Source: UKL13-2 sp947085425 (GTDB taxonomy: Bacteria > Pseudomonadota > Gammaproteobacteria > Burkholderiales > Usitatibacteraceae). From it: DNA of 64,000 bases. The notes beneath the pieces were generated by a model, which saw nothing but the letters and a program-made list of their open reading frames with translations, was not told where the DNA came from and did not search any database. Position 1 is the first letter of the stretch. Every line of letters starts with the position of its first letter. The translations under genes were made by a program, and so were the position numbers. Below are positions 1 to 7,952 of this stretch, piece after piece. The stretch is from assembly GCA_947085425.1 (NCBI GenBank), contig CAMTWK010000019.1:3876-67875 (forward strand), read 5' to 3'.

Positions 1-1059
1 GAAGGTGATCGACCGTTTGTGGATCGCTTGGAATTGGAAAGCAGGGAAACGAGGCGATTATTCCGATCGGAGGCTCCTTACTACGACGCGCCGATGGCAG
101 TTATTGACGACAGCGTCAATGCGAGCGCGATCAAGCTTTTGTTGCAGCGGGAAAGCGCGGCCGATGCCCCCAACATGTATTTGCGTGACTTGAACAGTGG
201 CAAGATGCAGCAATTAACAAAATTTGCGACGCCAAAAAATCCGCTGGCAAATGTCACAAGAGAAATCATCAAATATAAACGTCGCGACGGTCTTGACCTA
301 TCGGCGACGTTGTATTTGCCTGCCGGATTCAAGCGCGGTGATGAGCCGCTCCCATTGCTGATGTGGGCTTATCCGCGCGAATTTCGCTCGGCGGACGCGG
401 CGGGACAATTTTCCGGATCACCGTATCGGTATGTACGTCCGAGCTTTTCCGGCCCGCTGCCATTTTTAACGCAGGGATATGCCGTATTGGATAACCCGGC
501 CATGCCGATTGTGGCCGAGAATGGCAAGGAACCCAATGACAACTATTTGCCACAGTTGATCGCCAGTGCCGAGGCGGCAATTGACGAGGTGGTGCGGCGC
601 GGGGTTGCCGACCGCAGTAAAATCGCCGTGGGCGGGCATTCCTACGGGGCATTCATGGTCGCCAACCTGCTGGCACACACCAAGCTGTTTGCCGCCGGCA
701 TTGCCGAAAGTGGTGCCTACAACCGCACACTGACACCCTTCGGCTTTCAGGCGGAAGACCGAACCTATTGGAAAGCGCGTGACGTGTACAGCCAAATGTC
801 GCCGTTTAATTACGCCGACCAGATCAAAACCCCATTGTTGTTGATCCACGGCGAGGCGGACTCGAACACCGGCACCTTCCCGGTGCAAAGCGAGCGTTTT
901 TACCAGGCCATTCGCGGCATGGGTGGAACCGCGCGGCTGGTGATGCTGCCCTATGAGGATCACGGCTACCGTGGCCGCGAATCGGTGCTGCACCGGTTAT
1001 GGGAAGAGCATCGTTGGCTCGAAAAGTTTGTCAAGACTGGTGACAAGAAGCGCGGTTGA
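1..1059 (+). CDS. S9 family prolyl oligopeptidase-like serine peptidase (5' truncated by window edge)
   Basis: The reading frame is open from base 1, so the true start lies upstream; the first apparent start, GTG at 19, is internal to a longer protein. The visible 352 residues form the C-terminal alpha/beta-hydrolase half. The nucleophile elbow GHSYGAFM lies near base 640, the acid is in HGEADS, and the His is in EDHGYR near the end. This is the Ser-Asp-His order of S9 peptidases (acylaminoacyl-peptidase or glutamyl-endopeptidase type), whose full proteins carry an N-terminal beta-propeller that is outside this window. The stop is followed by the tRNA promoter. Substrate specificity cannot be judged, and whether it has a signal peptide is not visible. 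Confidence 0.85.
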   Translation, partial: EGDRPFVDRLELESRETRRLFRSEAPYYDAPMAVIDDSVNASAIKLLLQRESAADAPNMYLRDLNSGKMQQLTKFATPKNPLANVTREIIKYKRRDGLDLSATLYLPAGFKRGDEPLPLLMWAYPREFRSADAAGQFSGSPYRYVRPSFSGPLPFLTQGYAVLDNPAMPIVAENGKEPNDNYLPQLIASAEAAIDEVVRRGVADRSKIAVGGHSYGAFMVANLLAHTKLFAAGIAESGAYNRTLTPFGFQAEDRTYWKARDVYSQMSPFNYADQIKTPLLLIHGEADSNTGTFPVQSERFYQAIRGMGGTARLVMLPYEDHGYRGRESVLHRLWEEHRWLEKFVKTGDKKRG

Positions 1060-1074
1060 TGTTTGTTATTGGGA

Positions 1075-1103
1075 TTGCAAAAACACGCAAAAACCGTCAT
1101 AAT
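1075..1103 (+). promoter_or_regulatory. Putative sigma-70 promoter of the tRNA gene
   Basis: TTGCAA at 1075-1080 and CATAAT at 1098-1103 are separated by 17 bp. A GC-rich stretch (CTGCGGCC) follows the -10, which is typical of stringently controlled stable-RNA promoters. Transcription would begin near 1110, about 30 bases before the tRNA. Confidence 0.55.
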
Positions 1104-1140
1104 CTGCGGCCTTTACTGGGATGTACCAAGCGGGTAAAGA

Positions 1141-1217
1141 GGCCAATTAGCTCAGCCGGTTAGAGCAACGGAATCATAATCCGTGGGTCCCCTGTTCGAA
1201 TCAGGGATTGGCCACCA
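1141..1217 (+). tRNA. tRNA-Met (anticodon CAU), elongator type
   Basis: A 77-base cloverleaf with encoded CCA. The acceptor arms GGCCAAT and ATTGGCC pair perfectly. The D arm is GCTC/GAGC, the anticodon stem ACGGA/TCCGT encloses the loop ATCATAA with anticodon CAT, and the T arm CCCTG/CAGGG encloses TTCGAAT. A fully paired first base pair and a GGCCAAT acceptor suggest elongator Met rather than initiator. A CAU anticodon could also be tRNA-Ile2 (lysidine-modified), which I consider less likely. Confidence 0.93.
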
Positions 1218-1223
1218 ATCATC

Positions 1224-1254
1224 AACAAAGGCCGACCTCATGTCGGCCTTTGTT
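1224..1254 (+). terminator. Rho-independent terminator of the tRNA transcript
   Basis: AACAAAGGCCGAC pairs with GTCGGCCTTTGTT around a 5-base loop, a 13-bp stem seven bases after the tRNA CCA end. T-rich sequence follows. Confidence 0.8.
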
Positions 1255-1396
1255 GCTTTGGCAACATCATCAACCAATGTTTTGATGCGCTGTCAAACTC
1301 GCGCATGTGCCGGTGAAAAAGTATATTTTCCGGAGCGGCTGTTTTCATTCATTTCACAAACCTGCCCGGCATAACCGCCGAGACCCAGGAGGCACG

Positions 1397-2845
1397 ATGT
1401 CATTAGAATCAACCGATTTTCCCGCCGCGTCGACTTCATCTGTCGACCCCAAGCATCCTGCACATCTCCCCGCAGATCAGCCGCCTAAAAAAGTCTTTAT
1501 CAAGACCTTTGGTTGCCAAATGAACGTATATGACTCGGACATGATGGCCGATGTCCTGGCGGCAGAAAAGGGATACACCAAGACAGATCGCGCGGAAGAT
1601 GCCGATCTCATTTTGTTGAACACCTGTTCTGTGCGGGAAAAAGCCAGCGAAAAAATGTTTTCTGATTTGGGCCGCCTGCGCGAAATGAAGGATGCGAGGC
1701 CCGGGTTGTTGATTGGTGTGGGTGGCTGTGTGGCGTCGCAAGAAGGCGATGCGCTGGTTAAACGTGCGCCGTATGTTGATCTGGTATTTGGCCCGCAGAC
1801 CTTGCATCGTTTGCCGGCGATGCTTGATGCCCAACAAAAATTGCAAATATCTCAGGTGGATATTTCCTTCCCTGAAAATGAAAAATTCGACAATATGCCG
1901 CCGGCGCGTGTGGATGGTGCCACCGCCTTTGTGTCGATCATGGAGGGCTGCTCGAAATATTGCAGTTTTTGTGTGGTGCCCTACACACGTGGCGAGGAAA
2001 TTTCCCGGCCACTCGCCGATGTCCTGGCGGACATTCACAAACTTGCGGCCCGCGGCGTCAAAGAGGTGACGTTGCTCGGCCAAAACGTCAATGCGTATAT
2101 CGGCAAAATGATCGATGACGACGGCGAAGAAGCGGAAGCCGATTTTGCCTACCTGCTGACTGTCGTGCATGGCATCGCGCAAATCGAGCGCATCCGTTAC
2201 ACCACCTCGCACCCGCTGGAATTCACCCAGCGGTTGATCGATTGTTATGCCAAGCTGCCCAAGCTGGTGTCGCAATTGCACCTGCCGGTGCAGGCGGGCA
2301 GCGACAAAGTTCTCGCCGCCATGAAACGCGGCTACACGGTGATGGAATACAAATCGATTATTCGCAGATTGCGCGAGAAACGCCCGGGTATTTCAATTTC
2401 AAGCGACTTTATCGTAGGTTTTCCCGGTGAAAGCGAGGACGATTTTTTGCGCACCATGAAACTGATTGATGACGTTCAGTTTGACGGCGCATTTTCGTTT
2501 GTGTACTCACGCCGTCCGGGCACACCCGCGGCGAGTCTGCTTGATGACACCCCACAGGAGGTGAAACTCAAACGCCTGCGCCACATGCAAAAAGTGCTGG
2601 AAGCGCAATCCACCGCCATCTCGGAAAATATGGTGGGCAGTGTGCAGCGGGTGCTGGTAGAAGGTGTCTCGCGCAAGGACGCCAATGAATTGATGGCACG
2701 CACCGACAACAACCGGGTGGTGAATTTTCCGGGAGACATGCGCCTGATCGGACACTTTGTGGATGTGGTCATCACCGAGGCCATGCATTTCACCTTGCGC
2801 GCCAGAGTTGTCACACAGGATGACGAAACCATGGCGGCAGAGTGA
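1397..2845 (+). CDS. miaB: MiaB, tRNA-2-methylthio-N6-(dimethylallyl)adenosine37 synthase
   Basis: Radical-SAM methylthiotransferase that adds the 2-methylthio group to i6A37 of tRNAs reading UNN codons, using two 4Fe-4S clusters. The N-terminal domain has the cluster cysteines in FGCQMN, NTCSVREKA and GGCVAS. The radical-SAM cluster is CSKYCSFC, about residue 180. The C-terminal part matches a TRAM domain. I chose ATG 1397 because a strong AGGAGG lies 4 bases upstream and the preceding 30 codons look non-coding, giving 482 aa, the normal family length. The stop codon shares a base with the phoH start, so the two are translationally coupled. Confidence 0.97.
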   Translation: MSLESTDFPAASTSSVDPKHPAHLPADQPPKKVFIKTFGCQMNVYDSDMMADVLAAEKGYTKTDRAEDADLILLNTCSVREKASEKMFSDLGRLREMKDARPGLLIGVGGCVASQEGDALVKRAPYVDLVFGPQTLHRLPAMLDAQQKLQISQVDISFPENEKFDNMPPARVDGATAFVSIMEGCSKYCSFCVVPYTRGEEISRPLADVLADIHKLAARGVKEVTLLGQNVNAYIGKMIDDDGEEAEADFAYLLTVVHGIAQIERIRYTTSHPLEFTQRLIDCYAKLPKLVSQLHLPVQAGSDKVLAAMKRGYTVMEYKSIIRRLREKRPGISISSDFIVGFPGESEDDFLRTMKLIDDVQFDGAFSFVYSRRPGTPAASLLDDTPQEVKLKRLRHMQKVLEAQSTAISENMVGSVQRVLVEGVSRKDANELMARTDNNRVVNFPGDMRLIGHFVDVVITEAMHFTLRARVVTQDDETMAAE

Positions 2846-3819
2846 TGAAGCCCGCCTCGCTCGAATTTTCGTTCACCCCCGTCAACAACCGCCGCCTCAA
2901 CGTGCTGTGCGGCGCGCTCGACGCCAACCTGCGGCAGATCGAGGCCACGCTTGACGTATCCATCTCCCGGCGCGGTGAAAAATTTTTGGTGTCGGGGGAG
3001 CGCGACAACATTAAAGTCGCGGCCAGGGCGCTGAACCGTTTTTACGCCAAGGCAAACAAGGACATGTCCGCCGAGGAAATTCAACTTGGCCTGGTGGAAT
3101 TGCAGAATGTGCGCGACATGAATTCTCCCAAGCTGGTGATGAACAACGGTGACGTGGTGTTGCACACCCGCCGCGCCGACTTGCGTGCGCGCACCGAGCG
3201 CCAGACACACTACCTTCAGACCATCCAAACCCATGACATCACCTTTGGCGTGGGCCCGGCCGGAACGGGTAAAACGTATTTGGCGGTCGCCTGCGCGGTC
3301 GATGCCTTCGAACGTGATCAGGTCAAGCGCATTGTGTTGACGCGCCCGGCGGTGGAGGCCGGCGAGCGCCTTGGATTTTTGCCGGGCGATCTGTCGCAAA
3401 AAGTTGATCCGTATTTGCGGCCGTTATATGACGCGCTTTATGATTTGCTGGGTTTTGACAAAGTCAGCCGGATGTTTGAACGCAGTCAAATTGAAGTGGC
3501 ACCGTTGGCGTTTATGCGCGGTCGTACGCTTAATCATTCATTTATTATTCTCGACGAGGCGCAAAATACCACGCCGGAACAAATGAAAATGTTTTTGACG
3601 CGGGTTGGATTTGGCACCAAGGCGGTGATCACTGGCGACGTCACCCAGGTCGACTTAAAGATTGGCCAATTGAGCGGACTGGTTGACGCGCGTAATGTGT
3701 TGTACGGGATACCGGGTATTGGCTTTACCATTTTTCAGGCCGCAGACGTGGTTCGTCATCCCATTGTTCAGGCGATTGTTTCGGCCTACGATGAACATAC
3801 CAAAACGCGGCGCAATTAA
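2845..3819 (+). CDS. phoH: PhoH-like ATPase (YbeZ family)
   Basis: Cytoplasmic PhoH-family P-loop ATPase. The Walker A motif GPAGTGKT is near residue 136, the Walker B-like IILDEAQNTT near residue 235, and a small N-terminal KH-like region precedes them. In Proteobacteria the gene sits between miaB and ybeY, as here, and is linked to YbeY and ribosome or RNA maintenance. The start is ATG 2845, overlapping the miaB TGA; an in-frame GTG one codon earlier is also possible. At 324 aa it has the usual length. Confidence 0.95.
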   Translation: MKPASLEFSFTPVNNRRLNVLCGALDANLRQIEATLDVSISRRGEKFLVSGERDNIKVAARALNRFYAKANKDMSAEEIQLGLVELQNVRDMNSPKLVMNNGDVVLHTRRADLRARTERQTHYLQTIQTHDITFGVGPAGTGKTYLAVACAVDAFERDQVKRIVLTRPAVEAGERLGFLPGDLSQKVDPYLRPLYDALYDLLGFDKVSRMFERSQIEVAPLAFMRGRTLNHSFIILDEAQNTTPEQMKMFLTRVGFGTKAVITGDVTQVDLKIGQLSGLVDARNVLYGIPGIGFTIFQAADVVRHPIVQAIVSAYDEHTKTRRN

Positions 3820-3904
3820 AAATGAAACATGTCTATCGGCGGCGTGTTTCGGGCAAAAGTTCCCCAAGCGTGGCGCGGATAGTCGATTTTCATAAAGTTT
3901 TGGC

Positions 3905-4423
3905 ATGAATAAGCCAACCAAGCGGGAGCCATCAACAGTCGCGGTGCAATGTGTGAGCCGACTGCGCAATATTCCCAGCGCCGCCATGTTCAAAAAATGG
4001 CTGCAAGCGGCATTGGAGGCAGTAAACAAGGCAGCCCAAATCACGGTTCGGATTGTCAATGCTGCGGAGGCGCGCAACCTCAACTCAGCATTTCGCGGCA
4101 AGGACTATGCGACCAACGTGTTGACCTTTGTTTATCATGAAAACGACGCCCCGTTATTGGTGGGCGATATTGTTCTGTGCGCGCCGGTGGTGGCGCGTGA
4201 AGCCAAAGCGCAGAAAAAATTATTAAACGATCATTACGCGCATCTGACCATTCATGGCGTGTTGCACTTGGCGGGTCTTGACCATGAAACCTCGCGCGAA
4301 GCGCTGGTGATGGAGTCTGCCGAGATCAAAATCCTCGCTACACTGGGGATCGGCAACCCTTATGACGAGTCGTTTGATATCAACCACGAAGCGGTGTTGG
4401 CTGTGCCGAGTGCGGTAAAATAG
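3905..4423 (+). CDS. ybeY: YbeY, endoribonuclease for rRNA maturation
   Basis: Single-strand-specific metalloendoribonuclease needed for 16S rRNA 3'-end maturation and late 70S quality control. The zinc site is the family signature HGVLHLAGLDHE near residues 117-128 (three His). NSAFRGKDYATNVLTF upstream is the other conserved block. At 172 aa it is slightly longer than E. coli YbeY (155). It lies 85 bp after phoH in the conserved miaB-phoH-ybeY-corC-lnt order, and a shared transcript is likely. Confidence 0.95.
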   Translation: MNKPTKREPSTVAVQCVSRLRNIPSAAMFKKWLQAALEAVNKAAQITVRIVNAAEARNLNSAFRGKDYATNVLTFVYHENDAPLLVGDIVLCAPVVAREAKAQKKLLNDHYAHLTIHGVLHLAGLDHETSREALVMESAEIKILATLGIGNPYDESFDINHEAVLAVPSAVK

Positions 4424-4502
4424 CCAAATCTCAACAGCAAGCCGCCAATGAAAATCGGGTGCGCAGGGGCCGAATTTTCTGCGGCCATGCAATCTGATCA
4501 AA

Positions 4503-5390
4503 ATGCGCGGCGATGACCGAATGGAAGATGGGCCGAAACGATCGTTAATGGAGCGACTCTCCTCGATGTTGCTGAGGGAGCCCGAGGATCGCGATCAACT
4601 GGTGGCGTTGTTACACGGCGCGCTGGAAAACGAATTGTTGGATGCGGATGCGCTCACCATGATCGAAGGGGTGATGCAGGTATCCGAAATGCAGGTGCGC
4701 GATGTCATGATTCCGCGCTCACAAATGGACATGATTGACGTTGAAGAGGAGCCAAACCAGTTCATTCCAAGCGTAATTGAAACCGCCCACTCCCGTTTTC
4801 CGGTGTTCGAAAATTCACGCGACAATGTGATCGGTATTTTGCTGGCAAAGGATTTGTTGCGGTATTACGCAAATTCCGACGAATTTGATGTGCGCGATAT
4901 GCTGCGACCGGCGGTGTTTGTTCCGGAGTCGAAACGCCTGAATGTGTTGTTACGGGAATTCAAGGCCAACCGCAATCACATCGCCATGGTTGTTGACGAA
5001 TATGGCGGTGTAGCCGGCATCATCACCATCGAAGACGTTCTTGAGCAAATTGTCGGCGATATCGAGGATGAGTTTGACTTTGATGAAACGGAAGACAATA
5101 TTCTGCCGGACAAGGGCGGTCGTTTTCGGGTCAAGGCGGTGACGGAAATTGGCGACTTTAACGCGCACTTTGCCACCCACTTTTCCGACGAGGAGTTTGA
5201 TACGGTTGGTGGGCTGGTTGTGAGCCATTTTGGTCACGTTCCAAAACGCAACGAATCCATCACCTTTAGTGGTTTTCGTTTTCTGGTGCTGCGTGCAGAC
5301 AGCCGCAGGGTGCATTCGTTGATGGTTGAACGTCTGCTGGTCGACCAAGGTGGCGCGGACCCGGCAATCGCGGTCGGCAAAACGGCGTAA
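4503..5390 (+). CDS. corC: CorC/YbeX-type CBS-domain protein
   Basis: Cytosolic protein with two CBS motifs (about residues 65-190) and a C-terminal CorC_HlyC transporter-associated domain (about 205-285). There are no transmembrane segments, as in E. coli YbeX/CorC rather than the membrane-bound paralogues. The family is named for Mg/Co efflux, and recent work ties YbeX to ribosome metabolism; its position next to ybeY fits the latter. The start could also be ATG 4521 (MEDGPKRS), and neither start has an obvious Shine-Dalgarno. The lnt start follows within 20 bp. Confidence 0.92.
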   Translation: MRGDDRMEDGPKRSLMERLSSMLLREPEDRDQLVALLHGALENELLDADALTMIEGVMQVSEMQVRDVMIPRSQMDMIDVEEEPNQFIPSVIETAHSRFPVFENSRDNVIGILLAKDLLRYYANSDEFDVRDMLRPAVFVPESKRLNVLLREFKANRNHIAMVVDEYGGVAGIITIEDVLEQIVGDIEDEFDFDETEDNILPDKGGRFRVKAVTEIGDFNAHFATHFSDEEFDTVGGLVVSHFGHVPKRNESITFSGFRFLVLRADSRRVHSLMVERLLVDQGGADPAIAVGKTA

Positions 5391-5409
5391 TACCAACTAT
5401 CGGCTGATT

Positions 5410-6960
5410 GTGCGACTGTCCATCCGCCTGCTAGTCGCAACCACAACCGGTGCGGCCACGGTATTTTCATTTGCGCCGTTTCACGTCTGGCCGTTGGCTA
5501 TCGTCTCGCTGGTGGTGTTGTTTTCCTTGTGGTCGCGCGCGCCATCCGCCCAACAGGCTGCGGCCATCGGTTTTGCCTGGGGCATGGGATTATTCCTTGC
5601 CGGCGTGTCGTGGCTGTATGTCAGTTTGCACGTTTATGGCGGCATGCCCGCACCGTTGGCAGCGGTTGCGATATTTTTATTTTGCGGCTATTTGGCGCTG
5701 TACCCGGCGCTCGCCGGTTGGTTGCAAGCGCGGCTTGGTGTGCCCCCCGCCACCCGTTTTTTATTGCTGATGCCGGCCGTTTTTGTGGGTGCCGAATTGT
5801 TGCGTGCCTGGGTGATGTCCGGCTTCCCGTGGTTGACTCTTGGTTATTCACAAGTGCCGTCGCCACAAACGATGGCACCGTTGGCCGGTTATGCGCCGAT
5901 TTTCGGCGCGTTTGGTATCAGCTGTCTATTGGCCATGACCGCCGGCGCAATTGTGGTCGTGTCTTCAAAATTATCGGGCGCATTGCCGCAACCACGTCGT
6001 CGCCTTGCCGTCGTTTTTACCATCGTTTGGCTGGGTGGCATTGTGGCGGCTGCATTCGAATGGTCCAGCCCGTCGGGTAAGCCGGTCACGGTATCGCTGG
6101 TACAAGGCAATATTGCGCAGCACCTGAAATGGCGCGACGATCAACGTGCCGCCACCATTGAGACCTATCTCAGCCTGGCCGAGAAAAGCCGGGGCCGTCT
6201 GATTGTGTTGCCGGAAACCGCCTTGCCAATGATGTTGCATGACGTGCCGAGTCATGTGTTGGCTGTGTTCCAGCAACAGGCGCGGGCCAACGGCGGGGAT
6301 TTGTTGTTCGGGGTGGCCTATCGAGGTGAAACGGCAACTGCAGACGGACAGAGTGCATATTTTAACGGCGCGGTGTCGGTTGGTACCTCACCAGTGCAAC
6401 GTTACGCCAAACAACATCTGGTCGCATTTGGTGAGTTTGTGCCGCCATTATTTTCGTGGGTGTATCAGTGGCTCAGTATTCCACTTTCCGGTTTTACACC
6501 GGGCCCCGTCTCACCCGCACCGTTGCGGCTTGCCGGACATACGGTCGGCATCAATATTTGTTACGAGGACACCTTTGGCGCGGAAATCGCGCAAGCACTG
6601 CCTGCAGCGGAGTTATTGATCAATATTTCCAATATGGCGTGGTACGGTCAATCGTTGGCAGCCGATCAACACCTGCAGTTTTCGCAGATGCGGTCGCTCG
6701 AAACCGCGCGCTGGATGTTGCGTTCGACCAATACCGGTGTGACCGCCGCGATTGACGACAAGGGTCGAATCGTCAAGGTTTTGCCCCAATTTTCCCGTGA
6801 TGTGTTGGAGGTGGCAGCCGTTCCGCGCCAGGGTGCCACACCGTACAGCCGTTGGCATGACACACCTGTCAAGCTGCTGCTGGGCGCAGCCCTGCTGTTT
6901 GCATGGTGGCAACATCGGCGGCGGACAAAAGAGTCCGATGGTTTTGCCTCTCCTCTATGA
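5410..6960 (+). CDS. lnt: Apolipoprotein N-acyltransferase Lnt
   Basis: Inner-membrane enzyme that adds the third acyl chain to lipoproteins, needed for Lol export. The N-terminal half has several hydrophobic segments (about residues 5-220). The C-terminal half is a nitrilase-like domain with the expected triad: Glu in LPETALPM, Lys in YAKQHLVAFGEF and Cys in INICYEDTFG. I chose GTG 5410 (VRLSIRLL), which gives 516 aa and avoids overlap with corC; the frame is open further upstream. No strong Shine-Dalgarno is visible, so the start is tentative. Confidence 0.93.
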   Translation: MRLSIRLLVATTTGAATVFSFAPFHVWPLAIVSLVVLFSLWSRAPSAQQAAAIGFAWGMGLFLAGVSWLYVSLHVYGGMPAPLAAVAIFLFCGYLALYPALAGWLQARLGVPPATRFLLLMPAVFVGAELLRAWVMSGFPWLTLGYSQVPSPQTMAPLAGYAPIFGAFGISCLLAMTAGAIVVVSSKLSGALPQPRRRLAVVFTIVWLGGIVAAAFEWSSPSGKPVTVSLVQGNIAQHLKWRDDQRAATIETYLSLAEKSRGRLIVLPETALPMMLHDVPSHVLAVFQQQARANGGDLLFGVAYRGETATADGQSAYFNGAVSVGTSPVQRYAKQHLVAFGEFVPPLFSWVYQWLSIPLSGFTPGPVSPAPLRLAGHTVGINICYEDTFGAEIAQALPAAELLINISNMAWYGQSLAADQHLQFSQMRSLETARWMLRSTNTGVTAAIDDKGRIVKVLPQFSRDVLEVAAVPRQGATPYSRWHDTPVKLLLGAALLFAWWQHRRRTKESDGFASPL

Positions 6961-7007
6961 AACCCGTAAAATCAGGGTTGTCAAAATAGAGCGAGCATCA
7001 TTCAAGT

Positions 7008-7952
7008 ATGAACGGCCCAACTTTTCAAGAAATCATCCTGCGCCTGCAAAATTATTGGAACGCCAATGGTTGCGCATTGTTGCAGCCCTACGATATGGAA
7101 GTCGGGGCGGGCACGTCGCACACCGCAACCTTCTTGCGTGCGTTGGGGCCGGAACCGTGGCGGGCGGCTTATGTGCAGCCATCGCGTCGACCCAAGGATG
7201 GCCGCTACGGAAATAACCCGAATCGGCTGCAACACTATTACCAATATCAGGTGGTGTTGAAGCCGTCACCGCTGAATATTCTCGACCTTTATTTGGGTTC
7301 ACTGGCAGCACTCGGTCTCGAACTGCAAAAAAATGACGTGCGTTTTGTTGAAGACGACTGGGAAAATCCCACCCTGGGTGCATGGGGCTTGGGCTGGGAA
7401 GTGTGGCTGAACGGCATGGAAGTCACCCAGTTCACTTATTTTCAGCAGGTTGGTGGTATCGAGTGCAAGCCCATCACCGGCGAAATCACCTACGGGCTTG
7501 AGCGCCTCGCCATGTATTTGCAGAACGTCGAAAACGTCTATGACCTGGTGTGGACAACGTGGCAGGAAAACGGTGTCACCAAAACACTCAAATATGGCGA
7601 CGTGTTTCATCAAAACGAGGTCGAACAATCGACCTATAATTTTGAACACTCGAATGTGCCGGTGCTGCTGCAACATTTCATCGACCATGAGGCCGATGCC
7701 AAACGGCTCATCGGGGTGCAATTGGCGCTGCCCGCCTATGAGCAGGTGCTCAAAGCCGCGCATACATTTAATATGCTCGACGCACACGGCGCGATTTCGG
7801 TCACCGAACGCGCCGCCTATATTGGCCGCATTCGCAATCTGGCTCGTAGCGTGGCACAAAGTTATTACGAGTCACGTGAACGCCTCGGTTTTCCGATGGC
7901 ATCAGCAGAGGCAGTTGAAAAATTTGTTGCAGCTGCAAAAAAGGCGGCATAG
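7008..7952 (+). CDS. glyQ: Glycyl-tRNA synthetase alpha subunit
   Basis: Catalytic alpha chain of the heterotetrameric bacterial GlyRS, which charges tRNA-Gly. The N-terminus contains the family block QNYWNANGCALLQPYD and then EVGAGTSHTATFLRALGPEPW. GLERLAMYLQ is the class II motif 3 region. At 314 aa it is close to the usual 300-320. Its stop TAG shares its last base with the glyS GTG start, so the two subunits are translationally coupled. Confidence 0.98.
   Translation: MNGPTFQEIILRLQNYWNANGCALLQPYDMEVGAGTSHTATFLRALGPEPWRAAYVQPSRRPKDGRYGNNPNRLQHYYQYQVVLKPSPLNILDLYLGSLAALGLELQKNDVRFVEDDWENPTLGAWGLGWEVWLNGMEVTQFTYFQQVGGIECKPITGEITYGLERLAMYLQNVENVYDLVWTTWQENGVTKTLKYGDVFHQNEVEQSTYNFEHSNVPVLLQHFIDHEADAKRLIGVQLALPAYEQVLKAAHTFNMLDAHGAISVTERAAYIGRIRNLARSVAQSYYESRERLGFPMASAEAVEKFVAAAKKAA

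Noticed and set aside
466..993. Reverse-strand 175-codon frame opposite the S9 peptidase
   Set aside because: Shadow of a clear peptidase gene with all catalytic motifs on the forward strand; translation shows no family features.
1..1059. Peptidase pseudogene
   Set aside because: The missing N-terminal half is due to the window edge; the frame is open from base 1.
1141..1217. tRNA-Ile2 (lysidine CAU) as identity
   Set aside because: Possible with a CAU anticodon, but the acceptor and overall sequence fit elongator Met better; no determinant excludes it completely.
1183..1374. 63-codon frame overlapping the tRNA
   Set aside because: It starts inside the tRNA and runs through its terminator hairpin.
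1436..2281. 281-codon reverse frame in miaB
   Set aside because: Antisense of an unmistakable radical-SAM gene; composition is Arg/His-rich, as antisense frames of this genome are.
2476..3399. 307-codon reverse frame across miaB and phoH
   Set aside because: Covers the junction of two overlapping real genes; no recognisable motif.
6960..6979. AACCC/GGGTT hairpin between lnt and glyQ as terminator
   Set aside because: Only a 5-bp stem with no T-run.
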